This document shows, one piece after another, positions 9,925 through 19,768 of a DNA stretch of 64,000 bases. Position 1 is the stretch's first letter; each line of letters begins with the position of its first letter. A program made the position numbers and the translations under genes. The stretch is taken from contig NZ_PDNV01000002.1 in NCBI RefSeq assembly GCF_002849615.1, positions 124,001 to 188,000 of the forward strand. The letters are read 5' to 3'. The notes beneath the pieces are model-generated. The model had not been told where the DNA came from, made no database searches, and saw only the letters and a list, made by a program, of their open reading frames with translations. This stretch comes from Pollutimonas nitritireducens (GTDB taxonomy: Bacteria > Pseudomonadota > Gammaproteobacteria > Burkholderiales > Burkholderiaceae_B).

Positions 9925-11375
9925 GGCGTAGCGTCCTTGAGGGCGTAGCGTTTCGGCTTGTAGTGGCGTGTGCGGGGATCGAAGGCATCCTGGATCGCAT
10001 CGGCGAAAATGTTGGCCGACAAGACCAATGCCAGCAGAAAGACAAAGGCGCCCAGCAGGTTCCACCAGATCATCGGGTCGCGTGACATTTCCAGGCGGGA
10101 CATGTCTATCATGGTGCCGAACGATGGCGTGCTGGGGTCGACGCCTATGCCCAGGTAAGACAGAATCGCCTCGTAAAGAACCAGGCCGGAAAATTCGAGC
10201 ACCATGGTGATGAGCACAATATGCATGAGATTGGGAAGCAAGTGGCGCCGCATGATGCGCCAATGGCCCACACCGAAAGCACGGGCCGCCTGTACATATT
10301 CGAGTTCACGCAGCTTAAGGGTTTCAGCGCGCAGCAAACGGCACAGCCCCGCCCAGCCGGTCAGGCCCAGGATCAGGCAAAGCAGGAAAAGCCGCAGGTC
10401 GGCCCGGGCTGCGACCGTATCGAACAAGCCAGGATTGTTATCGATATACACCTGCATCATCAACACGCAGGCCGCAATGAGCAATACGCCTGGAATTGAG
10501 GTGAGCGTCGTGTAAATGTACTGAATGACGTCGTCGACACGCCCCTTGAAATAGCCCGCCGCAATGCCGAATATCAGCGCCGGAGGCAGCATGGCCACCG
10601 TGGTCAACGTGCCTATCACCAGCGCGGTGCGTATGCTTTTCAGGCATTGCCACAGCACATCGTTGCCCGTGCGGTCGGTACCCATTACATGATAATCGCC
10701 GCCCAGGCTCAGGGCGAGGGTGGCGAGCAGCAGCCCTATCGAAAATGTGATCCACATGGGACGCCAGGGCACACCCGATTCGCCGCGCCACCATAGTTGC
10801 CAGGCGCGACCGAAACTGGCTGCGCGGCGCACATGAACGAGCGTCAGCAACAGGGCCGCCACCAGTGATGCACCCAGCCCGCTGGCAACGCCCCATGACA
10901 AACGCCTGTAGATGTCCTGCAGCCTGTCGTCCTCGTGCCGCAAGGACTGGCCGGCATGCTTCAGGCGAGGATATTCGCGCGTAGCCTGGCCGTTATCTAC
11001 GACGGTTTCTTTGGTGAACTGGCGTACTGCCAAGGGCGCGGAATAGGTGTTCTCGCGCTGGGTCAGCTGTGTGAGCGATAGCAGATCGTCCAGCGCCGAA
11101 CGCAGCCTGGGGGAATAGATCGGCGCCGCATCCGCGCCAGCCGCCACGGTACTGACAGCCGGCAACAAAGGCCGATAGTGCACGGAATCGAGGACGCCGA
11201 CCAAAACAAAGCCTGAAAGCACGACCGCGGCGCACATGGCCGATGGCGTGCGAGCCACACTGCGCCATGCCGACCGCAAGGAGGCGCTGCGGCGCACGCG
11301 CAACGCATAGAACAGCACGGCAAAAACCATGCAAAACACAAAGATATCGGTCCAGAGGAAGACGAATTTAGGCAT
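9921..11375 (-). CDS. ABC transporter permease, DppC/YejE class, with enlarged extracytoplasmic segment
   Basis: The C-terminal 270 residues are a standard binding-protein-dependent permease domain, with GTDRTGNDVL at about 235 and the coupling-helix EYVQAARAFGVGHWRIMRRHLLPN. At 484 residues it is much longer than the usual YejE (about 340). The extra length is an N-terminal membrane part and a segment (about 70-170) lying between hydrophobic helices, probably periplasmic. It follows the other permease with a 4-base gap and overlaps the ATPase start. Confidence 0.9.
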   Translation of the reverse strand: MPKFVFLWTDIFVFCMVFAVLFYALRVRRSASLRSAWRSVARTPSAMCAAVVLSGFVLVGVLDSVHYRPLLPAVSTVAAGADAAPIYSPRLRSALDDLLSLTQLTQRENTYSAPLAVRQFTKETVVDNGQATREYPRLKHAGQSLRHEDDRLQDIYRRLSWGVASGLGASLVAALLLTLVHVRRAASFGRAWQLWWRGESGVPWRPMWITFSIGLLLATLALSLGGDYHVMGTDRTGNDVLWQCLKSIRTALVIGTLTTVAMLPPALIFGIAAGYFKGRVDDVIQYIYTTLTSIPGVLLIAACVLMMQVYIDNNPGLFDTVAARADLRLFLLCLILGLTGWAGLCRLLRAETLKLRELEYVQAARAFGVGHWRIMRRHLLPNLMHIVLITMVLEFSGLVLYEAILSYLGIGVDPSTPSFGTMIDMSRLEMSRDPMIWWNLLGAFVFLLALVLSANIFADAIQDAFDPRTRHYKPKRYALKDATP

Positions 11376-11379
11376 GGTG

Positions 11380-12357
11380 CTACTCGAACCGGACCCGGGG
11401 GTCAGCCAGGGTGTAGGAAATATCTGCCAGTATCAGTCCGACGATATACAGGGACGCACCCAGGAAAACCATGGCGCGCACAATGGAGAAGTCTTGAGCA
11501 TTGATGGCATCTATGGTGTAGCTGCCTAAGCCGGGGATACCGAAAAACGATTCGGATATCAGGCTGCCCATGAAGAGCAGCGGTATGGCCGAGACAGTGC
11601 CCGTGAGTATGGGCAGCATCGCATTGCGGAGCACATGGCGGAATAGGACTATTCGTTCAGACATGCCCTTGGCCCGCGCGGTGCGTACGTAGTCTTTGCC
11701 GGCTTCCTCCAGAAACAGGGTGCGATAAAAGCGGGATTCTGCACCCAGGCGCGACACCACGGCAACCAGCACCGGCAGGACAAGGAAACGCACACCGCCC
11801 CAGCCGTCCACGTAGCCGGAATATGGCACCCAACGCAGTACCTTGGCAAAGATCCATTGGCCCGCAATGATGTAGAACAAGCCGGAAATCGACAGCAATA
11901 CGACGCACAACACTACGCCGGCGAAGTCCAGCGGCGTGCCTTTGAAGAATACAAGCAGCAAGGCGAATGATATGCAGGCGAAAAGCCCAAGGAAAAAAGT
12001 GGGCAGGGCCAGCGCCAGGCTTGGACCCATGCGCTGGCCGATTTCATGACTGATATCCCGGCCTTCATCGGAAAAGCCAAAATCGAAACGCAATAGCGGC
12101 ACCGAACGGTCGAAGAAAATGGTGTCGGTCCATTGTTCCGCTCCAGCCGCCTGGTCGTTGAAAAACAAAGGTTTGTCGTAGCCTCGCTCGGCTTTCCATT
12201 TTTCGATCGCGGTCTGGCTGACGCGCTGGCCGCCTATTGATAAACGTGCCATGTCATCGGGCGTGTTGACCGCAAAAAACAGCACGAAAGTAAGAATATT
12301 CACACCGATCAGAATGAGGACTCCGTACAGAAGGCGTCGTATTACATAGCGTGTCAT
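11380..12357 (-). CDS. ABC transporter permease, DppB/YejB class
   Basis: 325 residues with the N-terminal signature of the DppB family (MTRYVIRRLLYGVLILIGVN), a periplasmic stretch and a permease domain with EEAGKDYVRTARAKGMSERIV as coupling helix. It partners the YejE-like permease. The start overlaps the stop of the binding-protein gene by ATGA, so the subunits are translationally coupled. Confidence 0.92.
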   Translation of the reverse strand: MTRYVIRRLLYGVLILIGVNILTFVLFFAVNTPDDMARLSIGGQRVSQTAIEKWKAERGYDKPLFFNDQAAGAEQWTDTIFFDRSVPLLRFDFGFSDEGRDISHEIGQRMGPSLALALPTFFLGLFACISFALLLVFFKGTPLDFAGVVLCVVLLSISGLFYIIAGQWIFAKVLRWVPYSGYVDGWGGVRFLVLPVLVAVVSRLGAESRFYRTLFLEEAGKDYVRTARAKGMSERIVLFRHVLRNAMLPILTGTVSAIPLLFMGSLISESFFGIPGLGSYTIDAINAQDFSIVRAMVFLGASLYIVGLILADISYTLADPRVRFE

Positions 12358-14576
12358 GCTTGCCTCGTTGTATTGTGGCGCCCCAGGGCCGTGGCGCGGT
12401 CCCGGTTACGTGCCGTTCGCCAGGCCAGGAACCCGCCCACGGTAATCAGACCACCCAACAGCCAAAAGGGCCACCAGACGGGCTGATTCCATTCTTTTAT
12501 TTTTTCGGCGCGCAGCGCGGGATCGATGCGGTAGAACTGCAAGGTGTTGCGCACCATCTGTGTAGGCTTGGCGTTTCCCACCCATGCCTGGTAGGCGCCA
12601 CCCGACTTGGGGAAGTAACCGAACAGCCAGGGTGCATCGCGCTGGACCAGGTCGACCATTTTGTGCACCAGCACTTCCTTATCCGGACCGTCGTCGAGAA
12701 ACCGCATTTGCTCGAAGAGACGATCGAATTCGGGGTTCTGATAGTTGGATGCATTCTCGCCTCCGCCCTGGGCCTTCGCGTTCGGGCCATAAAGCAGGAA
12801 AAGAAAATTCTCGGCATCGGGGTAATCGGCTACCCACCCCCACATGAACATTTGCGCGCTACCATTGCGCATCTTGTCCTGGAAACGGTTGTAATCAGTG
12901 GCGCGGACCTCCAGCTGAATATTGATGGAGGCAAGCTGACGTCGCATCCAGTCCAGCATCGCGCTGGATCCCATGCCTCCGGCGGAATCGAAATGCAGTA
13001 TCAGAGGGCGGCCGGTGCCCGCCTCGCGGCCATCGGGATACCCCGCCTCTTTCAGGAGTTGCCGGGCATCGTCCAACGGACGCCGCAGCGCACGCCCATT
13101 TTCCAGGGTATAGATTTGCTTATTGATGCCTTGCGGAAACCCCTGGTAACCGAGGATACCGGGTGGCACCGGACCATAGGCCACCTGGGCCTCATCGTTC
13201 TGAAAAATGGAAACGAACTGCTCCCAGTTGAATGCAATGCCTATTGCCTGGCGAAGCTTGCGGTTCTTTTCCTGCTGCTCGGGCGTATCGCCCTGCCCGA
13301 CCACCGGGTCGCGCCAGTTGAAGCCCAGGTAATACACCTGAGCCTCAGTTGAACTGCGCAACTGTATGCCATGGTCACGGTACAGGGATGCCTTTTCAGC
13401 GGAGTCTCCTGCCGCAACACGCAAGGCGACGCCATAGTCGCCGCGGTCGATTTGCGGAATGTCGTAATAACCCTGCATGAATTTACCCATGAGCGGCACA
13501 CTTTCTTTTTCCAGGGAAAAGACCACCTTGTCGACAAAGGGGGTGAGCTTTCCGCAGTCGGCGAGAAGGCCTGCCGCCGCATCGGCCGGTTCGCCCTGGC
13601 AAGGATAGGGCTCGCCACGGAAATGCGGATTGCGGGACAGCACATGTCGGCGGTTCGGAATGGACTCGGTAAGCATGTAAGGCCCGGTACCGACAGGCCA
13701 GGTGTTGAGCGACAAGTCGTGCTGGTCCATGCCGGCCTGCGCATAGAAACGATCGACTTCCCACGGAACCGGCGCGGTAAATGTCATGGCCAGCCAATAT
13801 TTGAATTGCGGATACTTGCCCTTTACCTTGATGCGCAAGGTATGAGTATCCAGGGCCTGCACCCCGTCAAATGAGGTCTCGCGCAAGTCCAGCCAGGGGC
13901 GATGTGCAAATGCCATTGAAGCAGATTGCGCTTGGTCTGTTTTCTTCAGTAGCTCACCGTAGTCGCGCAAGCCAACAACATGCTCGGCCATGACGCCATA
14001 AATTGGCGAGGCAACACGCGGGCTTGCCAGCCGGCGGAACGCATAGACATAGTCGGCCGCCAGCAGTTCCCGCGACCCAGTCTGCGGGAAATCGTCTATG
14101 CCGAATTTACCTTCGAGTTCACCTTCTTCCAGCGGCCAGTATTGGAAATTGCCCGAGGCATCGCGAGCCAAGGCAGGATGCGGCTGGTATTTGATACCGG
14201 GTTTGATCTGGATATCGTAGACACTGAGCGCGACCTGCTCACCGGGAGCGTCGTCGGGCAACTGCCGGCCGGCAGCATCAAAGTAAACGGGCCACTGTAT
14301 CGCCAGCGCCGTCTTGGGCACCAGCTTGTAAGGCCGCGCCAGATAATCGTAGCCATACAAAGGTTCATAGATGGAATAGGTGAACGGCGTTTCGTCCGCC
14401 GAATAGGAGCGAGCCGGATCCAGGTATTTTGGCGAACGCTGCGAGAAGGCCGTGTAGAGGACGTTCTGGTCTGTTTCTCCTTGGGCATAGGGGCTATTGA
14501 CCGGCGCTGCAGTGCACGCCGCCACCAAGGTCGCGGCAAGGAGCACGAGCATGCGAAGCATGGGCCGGCCTAGCAT
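12354..14576 (-). CDS. Family 5 solute-binding lipoprotein with a C-terminal membrane anchor
   Basis: A 740-residue extracellular solute-binding protein of the oligopeptide (SBP_bac_5) class, much larger than DppA. The N-terminus MLRMLVLLAATLVAAC is a lipoprotein signal with the lipobox at VAAC. Family landmarks include DYNRFQDKMRNGSAQMFMWG and YPDAENFLFLLYGPN. Unusually it ends with a further hydrophobic helix (PFWLLGGLITVGGFLAW) and a basic tail, so it may be held at both ends. The start at 14576 overlaps the nuclease stop; 14561 is an alternative. The ligand is unknown, and peptides are the default guess. Confidence 0.85.
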   Translation of the reverse strand: MLGRPMLRMLVLLAATLVAACTAAPVNSPYAQGETDQNVLYTAFSQRSPKYLDPARSYSADETPFTYSIYEPLYGYDYLARPYKLVPKTALAIQWPVYFDAAGRQLPDDAPGEQVALSVYDIQIKPGIKYQPHPALARDASGNFQYWPLEEGELEGKFGIDDFPQTGSRELLAADYVYAFRRLASPRVASPIYGVMAEHVVGLRDYGELLKKTDQAQSASMAFAHRPWLDLRETSFDGVQALDTHTLRIKVKGKYPQFKYWLAMTFTAPVPWEVDRFYAQAGMDQHDLSLNTWPVGTGPYMLTESIPNRRHVLSRNPHFRGEPYPCQGEPADAAAGLLADCGKLTPFVDKVVFSLEKESVPLMGKFMQGYYDIPQIDRGDYGVALRVAAGDSAEKASLYRDHGIQLRSSTEAQVYYLGFNWRDPVVGQGDTPEQQEKNRKLRQAIGIAFNWEQFVSIFQNDEAQVAYGPVPPGILGYQGFPQGINKQIYTLENGRALRRPLDDARQLLKEAGYPDGREAGTGRPLILHFDSAGGMGSSAMLDWMRRQLASINIQLEVRATDYNRFQDKMRNGSAQMFMWGWVADYPDAENFLFLLYGPNAKAQGGGENASNYQNPEFDRLFEQMRFLDDGPDKEVLVHKMVDLVQRDAPWLFGYFPKSGGAYQAWVGNAKPTQMVRNTLQFYRIDPALRAEKIKEWNQPVWWPFWLLGGLITVGGFLAWRTARNRDRATALGRHNTTRQA

Positions 14577-15250
14577 TGACGTTGCCGCCAGCACTGATAA
14601 CGCCAGACCCACGGACTGACCGGCCTGGGTTGCTGCCAGATACCCTCGCCGGCACGCCTGGCCTGCTGCTCAAGGGCAGGGAGTTCCGGGTCTCGCATGA
14701 ACTTTCCGCGGCCTTCCATATTGGCCCATGCCATGCCGGCGGCCACTTGCCTGCGATTGGCGGTATCGCCGCCCGGCAGCGGTACATCGCAAACATTCCG
14801 GTCGTAGCGATCGCGTTCATAGCAGCGCAGGGTGATGGTCTTGCCGGAAATCAGCGCTGTCAGCGCTTTTCTTGAGGCCTGCCCATGCATCTGTCCCGGC
14901 CTATCGGGATTGCCGATCTCAGGAGCGTCGATACTGGCCATGCGAACCCGTTGGTGTTGACCCTTCACGACCAGGGTGAAGGTATCGCCATCGGCCACCT
15001 GCACCACGCGACCGACCATGGTGTAGGCCGCGTCAGTCGTCGAATAGCCGGTGGGAGCCTGGGCGCCCGTGTCTGGCGCCAAGGCGGTGTACGTGCCCAG
15101 TCCGGCCGTGCCCAGCATCACGACTGCCAACAGCAACCGGGCCCACGGCCTGGCCGTCAGGCCGGCAAGCAGCTTGTTCGTTGATCTATTCAAGACTCTA
15201 TTCACTGGGTCCCCGGAAAAATACAGTGTCGATGCCGGCGACCATTGCAA
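14570..15250 (-). CDS. Membrane-anchored thermonuclease (SNase-like)
   Basis: 226 residues. A basic N-terminus and one hydrophobic helix (about 37-57) anchor or export it, followed by a staphylococcal-nuclease fold. The SNase motifs are VADGDTFTL, RMASIDAPEIG (catalytic Arg and Glu) and ERDRYDRNVCDV (second catalytic Arg). It should hydrolyse DNA or RNA with calcium outside the cytoplasm. Its stop overlaps the start of the binding-protein gene. No convincing ribosome site precedes 15250; a GTG at 15205 is an alternative start. Confidence 0.85.
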   Translation of the reverse strand: MQWSPASTLYFSGDPVNRVLNRSTNKLLAGLTARPWARLLLAVVMLGTAGLGTYTALAPDTGAQAPTGYSTTDAAYTMVGRVVQVADGDTFTLVVKGQHQRVRMASIDAPEIGNPDRPGQMHGQASRKALTALISGKTITLRCYERDRYDRNVCDVPLPGGDTANRRQVAAGMAWANMEGRGKFMRDPELPALEQQARRAGEGIWQQPRPVSPWVWRYQCWRQRQC

Positions 15251-15336
15251 GGACGGGCTCTGCGATTATATGGGCTTGCCGACAGGCGCAACAGACGGTT
15301 AATCCCTAGACGCCATTGCCATCCTTGCCCGGGCAC

Positions 15337-16977
15337 TCATTCCGGCCATGCTCTTTCGAGCACACCATGCAGGGCAAAGGGCGTCGCGGTCACACCGTAG
15401 ACCCGTCCACCTGTGCCGCCAAAGCGGCTTTGGACAAAGGCATCCGCGAGTACCGATGGCGCATGCCGCCGCAGCAGATTGGCCTGCGTCAACAACACCA
15501 ATTCTTGCGCGACATAACGCGCCGCTGCCTCAAGCGTGGGTTCCGGTGACGACAATACGGCGATCAGGGCCTGCGACCGATCCTTCAGAAACGGCTCGTC
15601 GGCGCAATCGTCCTGTATCGACTTCATCAAGGCCTGTGCCTGGTCAGGATGCCGCTTCAGGCCGCGCAGCACATCCAGGCACATCACGTTGCCCGACCCT
15701 TCCCAAATGGAATTGACCGGCGCTTCACGAAACAAACGCGGCATGGGTCCATCTTCGATGTACCCGTTGCCGCCCCACACCTCCATACACTCACCCGCCG
15801 CCTCGATGCCTCGCTTGCATATCCAGAACTTGGCGGCCGGCGTCAGGATGCGCCTGTAGGCGTGATCAAGGAGATGATCGGGTGAGTCGAACGCCCGCGC
15901 GAGACGCAGCGACAAGGCGGTGGCCGCCTCGCTTTCCAACGCAAGGTCCATTAGCACGCTTTGCATCACCGCATGCTGGATCAAGGGCCGGCCGAAGGCC
16001 AAGCGATGCCGCGCATGATGTAGCGCCTGGACAACCGCCTGGCGCAGCAGCGCCGTGCTTCCGAGCACGCAATCAAGCCGGGTATAAGAGGCCATCTCCA
16101 CGAGCGTCGCAATGCCCCGGCCGGCTTCGCCAACCATCACGCCCCTGGCCTCGTTGAATTCGACCTCGACGCTGGCGTTCGAACTGTTGCCCATTTTGTT
16201 CTTGATCCGCTGGAAGTGCACTGTGTTCCTTGCGCCGTCCTCGAGCCAGCGAGGCACGTAAAAGCATGAAAAAACATCGTCATGCCGCGCCAATACCAAA
16301 TGCGCATCTGATGTCGGAGAAGAAAAGAACCACTTGTGCCCGATCAAGCGATATGCGCCACCACGGCCGCCGCCATCGACGGGGAAAGCCTCTGTCGTAT
16401 TGCTGCGCAAGTCGGAGCCGCCCTGCTTTTCGGTCATACCCATGCCGATCATCATTGCGCGCTTTTCGGACAAAGGCAAATCGCGCTCGTCGTAGTCACG
16501 GGAATATAGCCGGCCGGCAATGGAATCGAACCAGGTTTCCTGCTGGAGAACCGGGATTGCGGCTGACGTCATGGTCGTGGGGCATAAGGACCCCGCCTCA
16601 ATCTGGCCATGCATGAGAAAGGCGGCAGCCCGCGCCACGTGGCCACCCACTTGCGGTGCTGACCAGGCACTGCAATGCATCCCCTGCTGGAACGCCATGC
16701 GCATGAATTGATGCCAGCCGGGATGAAAGCGAATCCCATCAACACGATGGCCCTGGCGATCGTAGGCCTCGAGTTCCGGCTTGCAACGATTGACTTCGTG
16801 CGCCAGCGCAATGATGTCTTTTCCGCCAAGCTGCGCACCATAGCGCGCCAAGGCCGCGTCGTGCCACTGTGCGCCTTCCCGTCGGACGCCTTCACGCAGG
16901 GCGATGTCGCTGCCGTAAAGATTGCAGTCAACCAGGTCGGGGACCTGGTTAGTCACTTCATGTGTCGTAGTGCTCAT
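15337..16977 (-). CDS. AidB-like acyl-CoA dehydrogenase family flavoprotein
   Basis: 546 residues, close to E. coli AidB (541) and longer than catabolic acyl-CoA dehydrogenases. Landmarks are MGMTEKQGGSDLRSNTT (FAD and substrate loop) and the C-terminal EVWGGNGYIEDGPMPRLFREAPVNSIWEG. AidB binds DNA and isovaleryl-CoA and is part of the alkylation response in E. coli. Whether this copy is Ada-controlled cannot be seen, as no ada gene is near. It follows corA by 25 bp on the same strand, so the two may be co-transcribed. Confidence 0.88.
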   Translation of the reverse strand: MSTTTHEVTNQVPDLVDCNLYGSDIALREGVRREGAQWHDAALARYGAQLGGKDIIALAHEVNRCKPELEAYDRQGHRVDGIRFHPGWHQFMRMAFQQGMHCSAWSAPQVGGHVARAAAFLMHGQIEAGSLCPTTMTSAAIPVLQQETWFDSIAGRLYSRDYDERDLPLSEKRAMMIGMGMTEKQGGSDLRSNTTEAFPVDGGGRGGAYRLIGHKWFFSSPTSDAHLVLARHDDVFSCFYVPRWLEDGARNTVHFQRIKNKMGNSSNASVEVEFNEARGVMVGEAGRGIATLVEMASYTRLDCVLGSTALLRQAVVQALHHARHRLAFGRPLIQHAVMQSVLMDLALESEAATALSLRLARAFDSPDHLLDHAYRRILTPAAKFWICKRGIEAAGECMEVWGGNGYIEDGPMPRLFREAPVNSIWEGSGNVMCLDVLRGLKRHPDQAQALMKSIQDDCADEPFLKDRSQALIAVLSSPEPTLEAAARYVAQELVLLTQANLLRRHAPSVLADAFVQSRFGGTGGRVYGVTATPFALHGVLERAWPE

Positions 16978-17002
16978 GGCGCCCCCATATCACCGCGGCG
17001 AT

Positions 17003-18040
17003 TTACAACCAGTTCGACTTTCTGAATTTCCAGTACAGCACGGCGCATGCCGCGAAGGTAAGGCCCATGACCGCGGGATAGCCATAGGCCCAGTCGAGCT
17101 CGGGCATATGCTTGAAGTTCATGCCATAGATTCCCGCCACGGCCGTGGGCACCGCCAGAATGGCCGCCCACGCAGCCAGCCTTTTCGTTGTATCGGTTTG
17201 CTGCGACTGCCCTATCATGAGGCTGGCTTCGAATGCGAAGGCCAATGCTTCGCGCAGACTGTTGATGAATTCGTTGGCGCGCAATACTCGGTCGGCCACT
17301 TCGCTGAAATAAGCGCGACTGTCCGCGTCGATATTGCGCGTTTCCACCCGCGACAAGCGCCGGCAGATTTCTGCCATCGGCGCAATCACCGTGTGGATGC
17401 GAAGCAGGTCGCGACGCTGGCGATACAGGCGGCGCACGTCCGTTTCGCGATATCCGCGCAGCAGGAACTGTTGCTCCACGCCTTCGACAACGCTCTCGAG
17501 CTTGGTCAGGGCAATAATGTAGCGGTCCACGAGCAGATCGAGCAAAGCCGATGCCACGTAGTCGGCGCCACGGCCAAGGAATTCGGGCGAGTTTTCGAGC
17601 TGATCGCGCAACTCCTGATGAGTGGCCATGGCCCCCCGCCTTATGGTGACCAGGAAGCCCTTGCCGATCAGGATCTGGGTTTCTCCGAAGTTGGGCCGCA
17701 GGTTGTCCACCTCGACCGTGATCGCGACGACCAGGGTCAATTGCTCATACTCGACGACTTTGGGCCGCCGGTGCGGAGCTGTGATCTCTTCGATGGCTTT
17801 ACGCGAAAAACCGAGATCCGCGCCCAGTTGCTCGAGCAGAACCATAGGAGGCTCTTTGAGACCTATCCATAACAAACCACTCTGCGATGAGGCGTAGTCT
17901 GCCGCCTGGTCCAGGCCCACCTGCAGTGGATCAAGACCAGGCCGATACAGGATCGACGCGACCACCGCTTGATTTACCGGAAGCGCGTCTGCACTATCAA
18001 TGACCATACCGGAAATTTCCTTCACTGACCCATTGAGCAA
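17003..18040 (-). CDS. corA: CorA-family magnesium/divalent cation transporter
   Basis: 345 residues with a large N-terminal cytoplasmic domain and two C-terminal helices. The CorA selectivity motif GMN is present in YGMNFKHMPELDWAYGYP, followed by the last helix and the basic tail WKFRKSNWL. It forms a pentameric channel for Mg2+ (also Co2+ or Ni2+, and Zn2+ efflux in the ZntB branch). It is divergent from the acyl-CoA dehydrogenase at 18178. Confidence 0.9.
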   Translation of the reverse strand: MLNGSVKEISGMVIDSADALPVNQAVVASILYRPGLDPLQVGLDQAADYASSQSGLLWIGLKEPPMVLLEQLGADLGFSRKAIEEITAPHRRPKVVEYEQLTLVVAITVEVDNLRPNFGETQILIGKGFLVTIRRGAMATHQELRDQLENSPEFLGRGADYVASALLDLLVDRYIIALTKLESVVEGVEQQFLLRGYRETDVRRLYRQRRDLLRIHTVIAPMAEICRRLSRVETRNIDADSRAYFSEVADRVLRANEFINSLREALAFAFEASLMIGQSQQTDTTKRLAAWAAILAVPTAVAGIYGMNFKHMPELDWAYGYPAVMGLTFAACAVLYWKFRKSNWL

Positions 18041-18177
18041 ATAGAGAAAACGTTGAATTGATCATATCATCCTGGACGTGTCCGCCGGGTGAACGTCCAG
18101 GGCGACCGACGGCTAGAATCCGTCCACGCTGTTAAAGTATTGTTTTATATCGTCAGCCAAGAATTACTGGACTTATC

Positions 18178-19332
18178 ATGATCCGAGATCCCGAAACCCA
18201 GGCCTTGCTTGAAGAAGGCGTGCGCCGCTTCATCAAGGAAGTATTGATTCCCCGTGAAGAGGAAGTTGCCGAGACCGACCAGATACCGGCCGATGTCGTC
18301 ACCCAGATGAAAGAAATAGGTCTTTTTGGCCTGTCGCTTCCGGAAGAATACGGCGGCCTGGGCGTAACCATGGAAGAGGAAGTGCGTATTGCTTTCGAAT
18401 TGGGCCAGACTTCACCGGCATTTCGCTCGCTCATCGGCACGAACAACGGAATCGGCGCGATGGGAATCTACCTGGATGGGACCGAGGAACAGAAGCAGGC
18501 CTATTTGCCACGCCTGGCCAGTGGCGAGTTGATCGGCTCTTTCGCGCTGACCGAACCCGAGGCCGGCTCCGATGCCGCGTCGCTCAGGACCACGGCAGTA
18601 CGCGATGGCGACCACTATATATTGAATGGAACCAAACGCTTCATCACCAATGCGCCCGAAGCCGGCATTTTTACGGTCATGGCGCGCACCGATACCAGTA
18701 TCAAAGGCGCAGGGGGCATTTCGGCGTTCATCGTCGAGGCGGGAACGCCAGGGCTCTCGTTGGGCAAGATCGACAAGAAGATGGGCCAGAAAGGGGCCCA
18801 TACCTGCGACGTCATCTTCACCGATTGCAAGGTGCCGGCCGCCAATTTAATCGGCAATCGGGAAGGCGTCGGATTCAAGACGGCCATGAAGGTGCTGGAT
18901 AAAGGACGTCTGCATATTGCCGCCGTGGCCATCGGCGCGGCCAAGCGCATGCTCACCGATGCGCTGGACTTTGCCATGAACCGCAAGCAGTTCGGCCATC
19001 CGATCAGCGATTTCCAGCTTGTGCAGGGCATGCTGGCGGACTCCAAGACCGAAATTTATGCGGCCGAATGCATGGTGTTGGATGCCGCCCGCCAGCGCGA
19101 TGAAGGCAAAGACGTGTCCATACAGGCATCGTGCGCCAAGTATTTCTCCACCGAAATGTGCGGACGTGTTGCCGACCGTGCGGTGCAGATACATGGTGGT
19201 TCAGGCTATGTCAGCGACTATGCCGTCGAACGGTTTTATCGCGACGTGCGGCTGTTCCGATTGTATGAGGGAACCTCGCAAGTCCAGCAGGTCATTATTG
19301 CGCGCGGGCTGATCCGCGGCGCAGCCATCTAG
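18178..19332 (+). CDS. Acyl-CoA dehydrogenase
   Basis: 384 residues, full length for a homotetrameric FAD-dependent acyl-CoA dehydrogenase. It shows FALTEPEAGSDAAS, RFITNAPEAG and, near the C-terminus, QIHGGSGYVSDYAVERFYRDVR followed by LYEGTSQVQQ, where the catalytic glutamate lies in this class. It introduces a trans-2 double bond into an acyl-CoA and passes electrons to ETF. The chain-length preference cannot be read from the sequence. No CoA ligase or enoyl hydratase is adjacent. Confidence 0.93.
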   Translation: MIRDPETQALLEEGVRRFIKEVLIPREEEVAETDQIPADVVTQMKEIGLFGLSLPEEYGGLGVTMEEEVRIAFELGQTSPAFRSLIGTNNGIGAMGIYLDGTEEQKQAYLPRLASGELIGSFALTEPEAGSDAASLRTTAVRDGDHYILNGTKRFITNAPEAGIFTVMARTDTSIKGAGGISAFIVEAGTPGLSLGKIDKKMGQKGAHTCDVIFTDCKVPAANLIGNREGVGFKTAMKVLDKGRLHIAAVAIGAAKRMLTDALDFAMNRKQFGHPISDFQLVQGMLADSKTEIYAAECMVLDAARQRDEGKDVSIQASCAKYFSTEMCGRVADRAVQIHGGSGYVSDYAVERFYRDVRLFRLYEGTSQVQQVIIARGLIRGAAI

Positions 19333-19390
19333 CAACCGTGCGGGACGCTCATTGGCTTCGTCCCCACCCACTTGAATCGAGACATCCAAG

Positions 19391-19768
19391 ATGACCGATC
19401 GCCGACTGCTGATTCTGGCTGCGCTGACGCTGCTCACTGGCGTCGGCGCAGGCGCCTTCGGGGCGCATGGGCTCAAGGCCCTCATCAGCGCCCACTACCT
19501 GTCGGTCTGGCAGACGGCTGTTCTGTACCAACTGGTCCACGGCCTGGGCATGCTGCTGCTTGCCTGCCTGGGACAGCGTTTCGGCTCCGCACTGCTGCGC
19601 GTCGCCGGCGCTTTGATGGTTGCCGGCGTCGTGATCTTCAGCGGAAGTCTCTACGTACTGGCGCTGACTGGCGTCACATGGCTGGGGGCCGTCACCCCAG
19701 TCGGCGGGTTGGCATTCATCGCGGCATGGGGCATGGTGGCATTGGCGGCGTATCGCTCCCCTCAATGA
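19391..19768 (+). CDS. DUF423 family membrane protein (YgdD-like)
   Basis: 125 residues with four predicted helices and the conserved GVGAGAFGAHGLK and YQLVHGLGMLLL segments of DUF423. It is a small integral membrane protein of unknown function. Its last 7 bases overlap, tail to tail, the end of the aspartoacylase-like gene on the other strand. Confidence 0.88.
   Translation: MTDRRLLILAALTLLTGVGAGAFGAHGLKALISAHYLSVWQTAVLYQLVHGLGMLLLACLGQRFGSALLRVAGALMVAGVVIFSGSLYVLALTGVTWLGAVTPVGGLAFIAAWGMVALAAYRSPQ

Noticed and set aside
16922-17872. 316-codon plus-strand frame opposite corA
   Set aside because: It lies antisense to CorA, which has the GMN motif; no protein family is recognisable.
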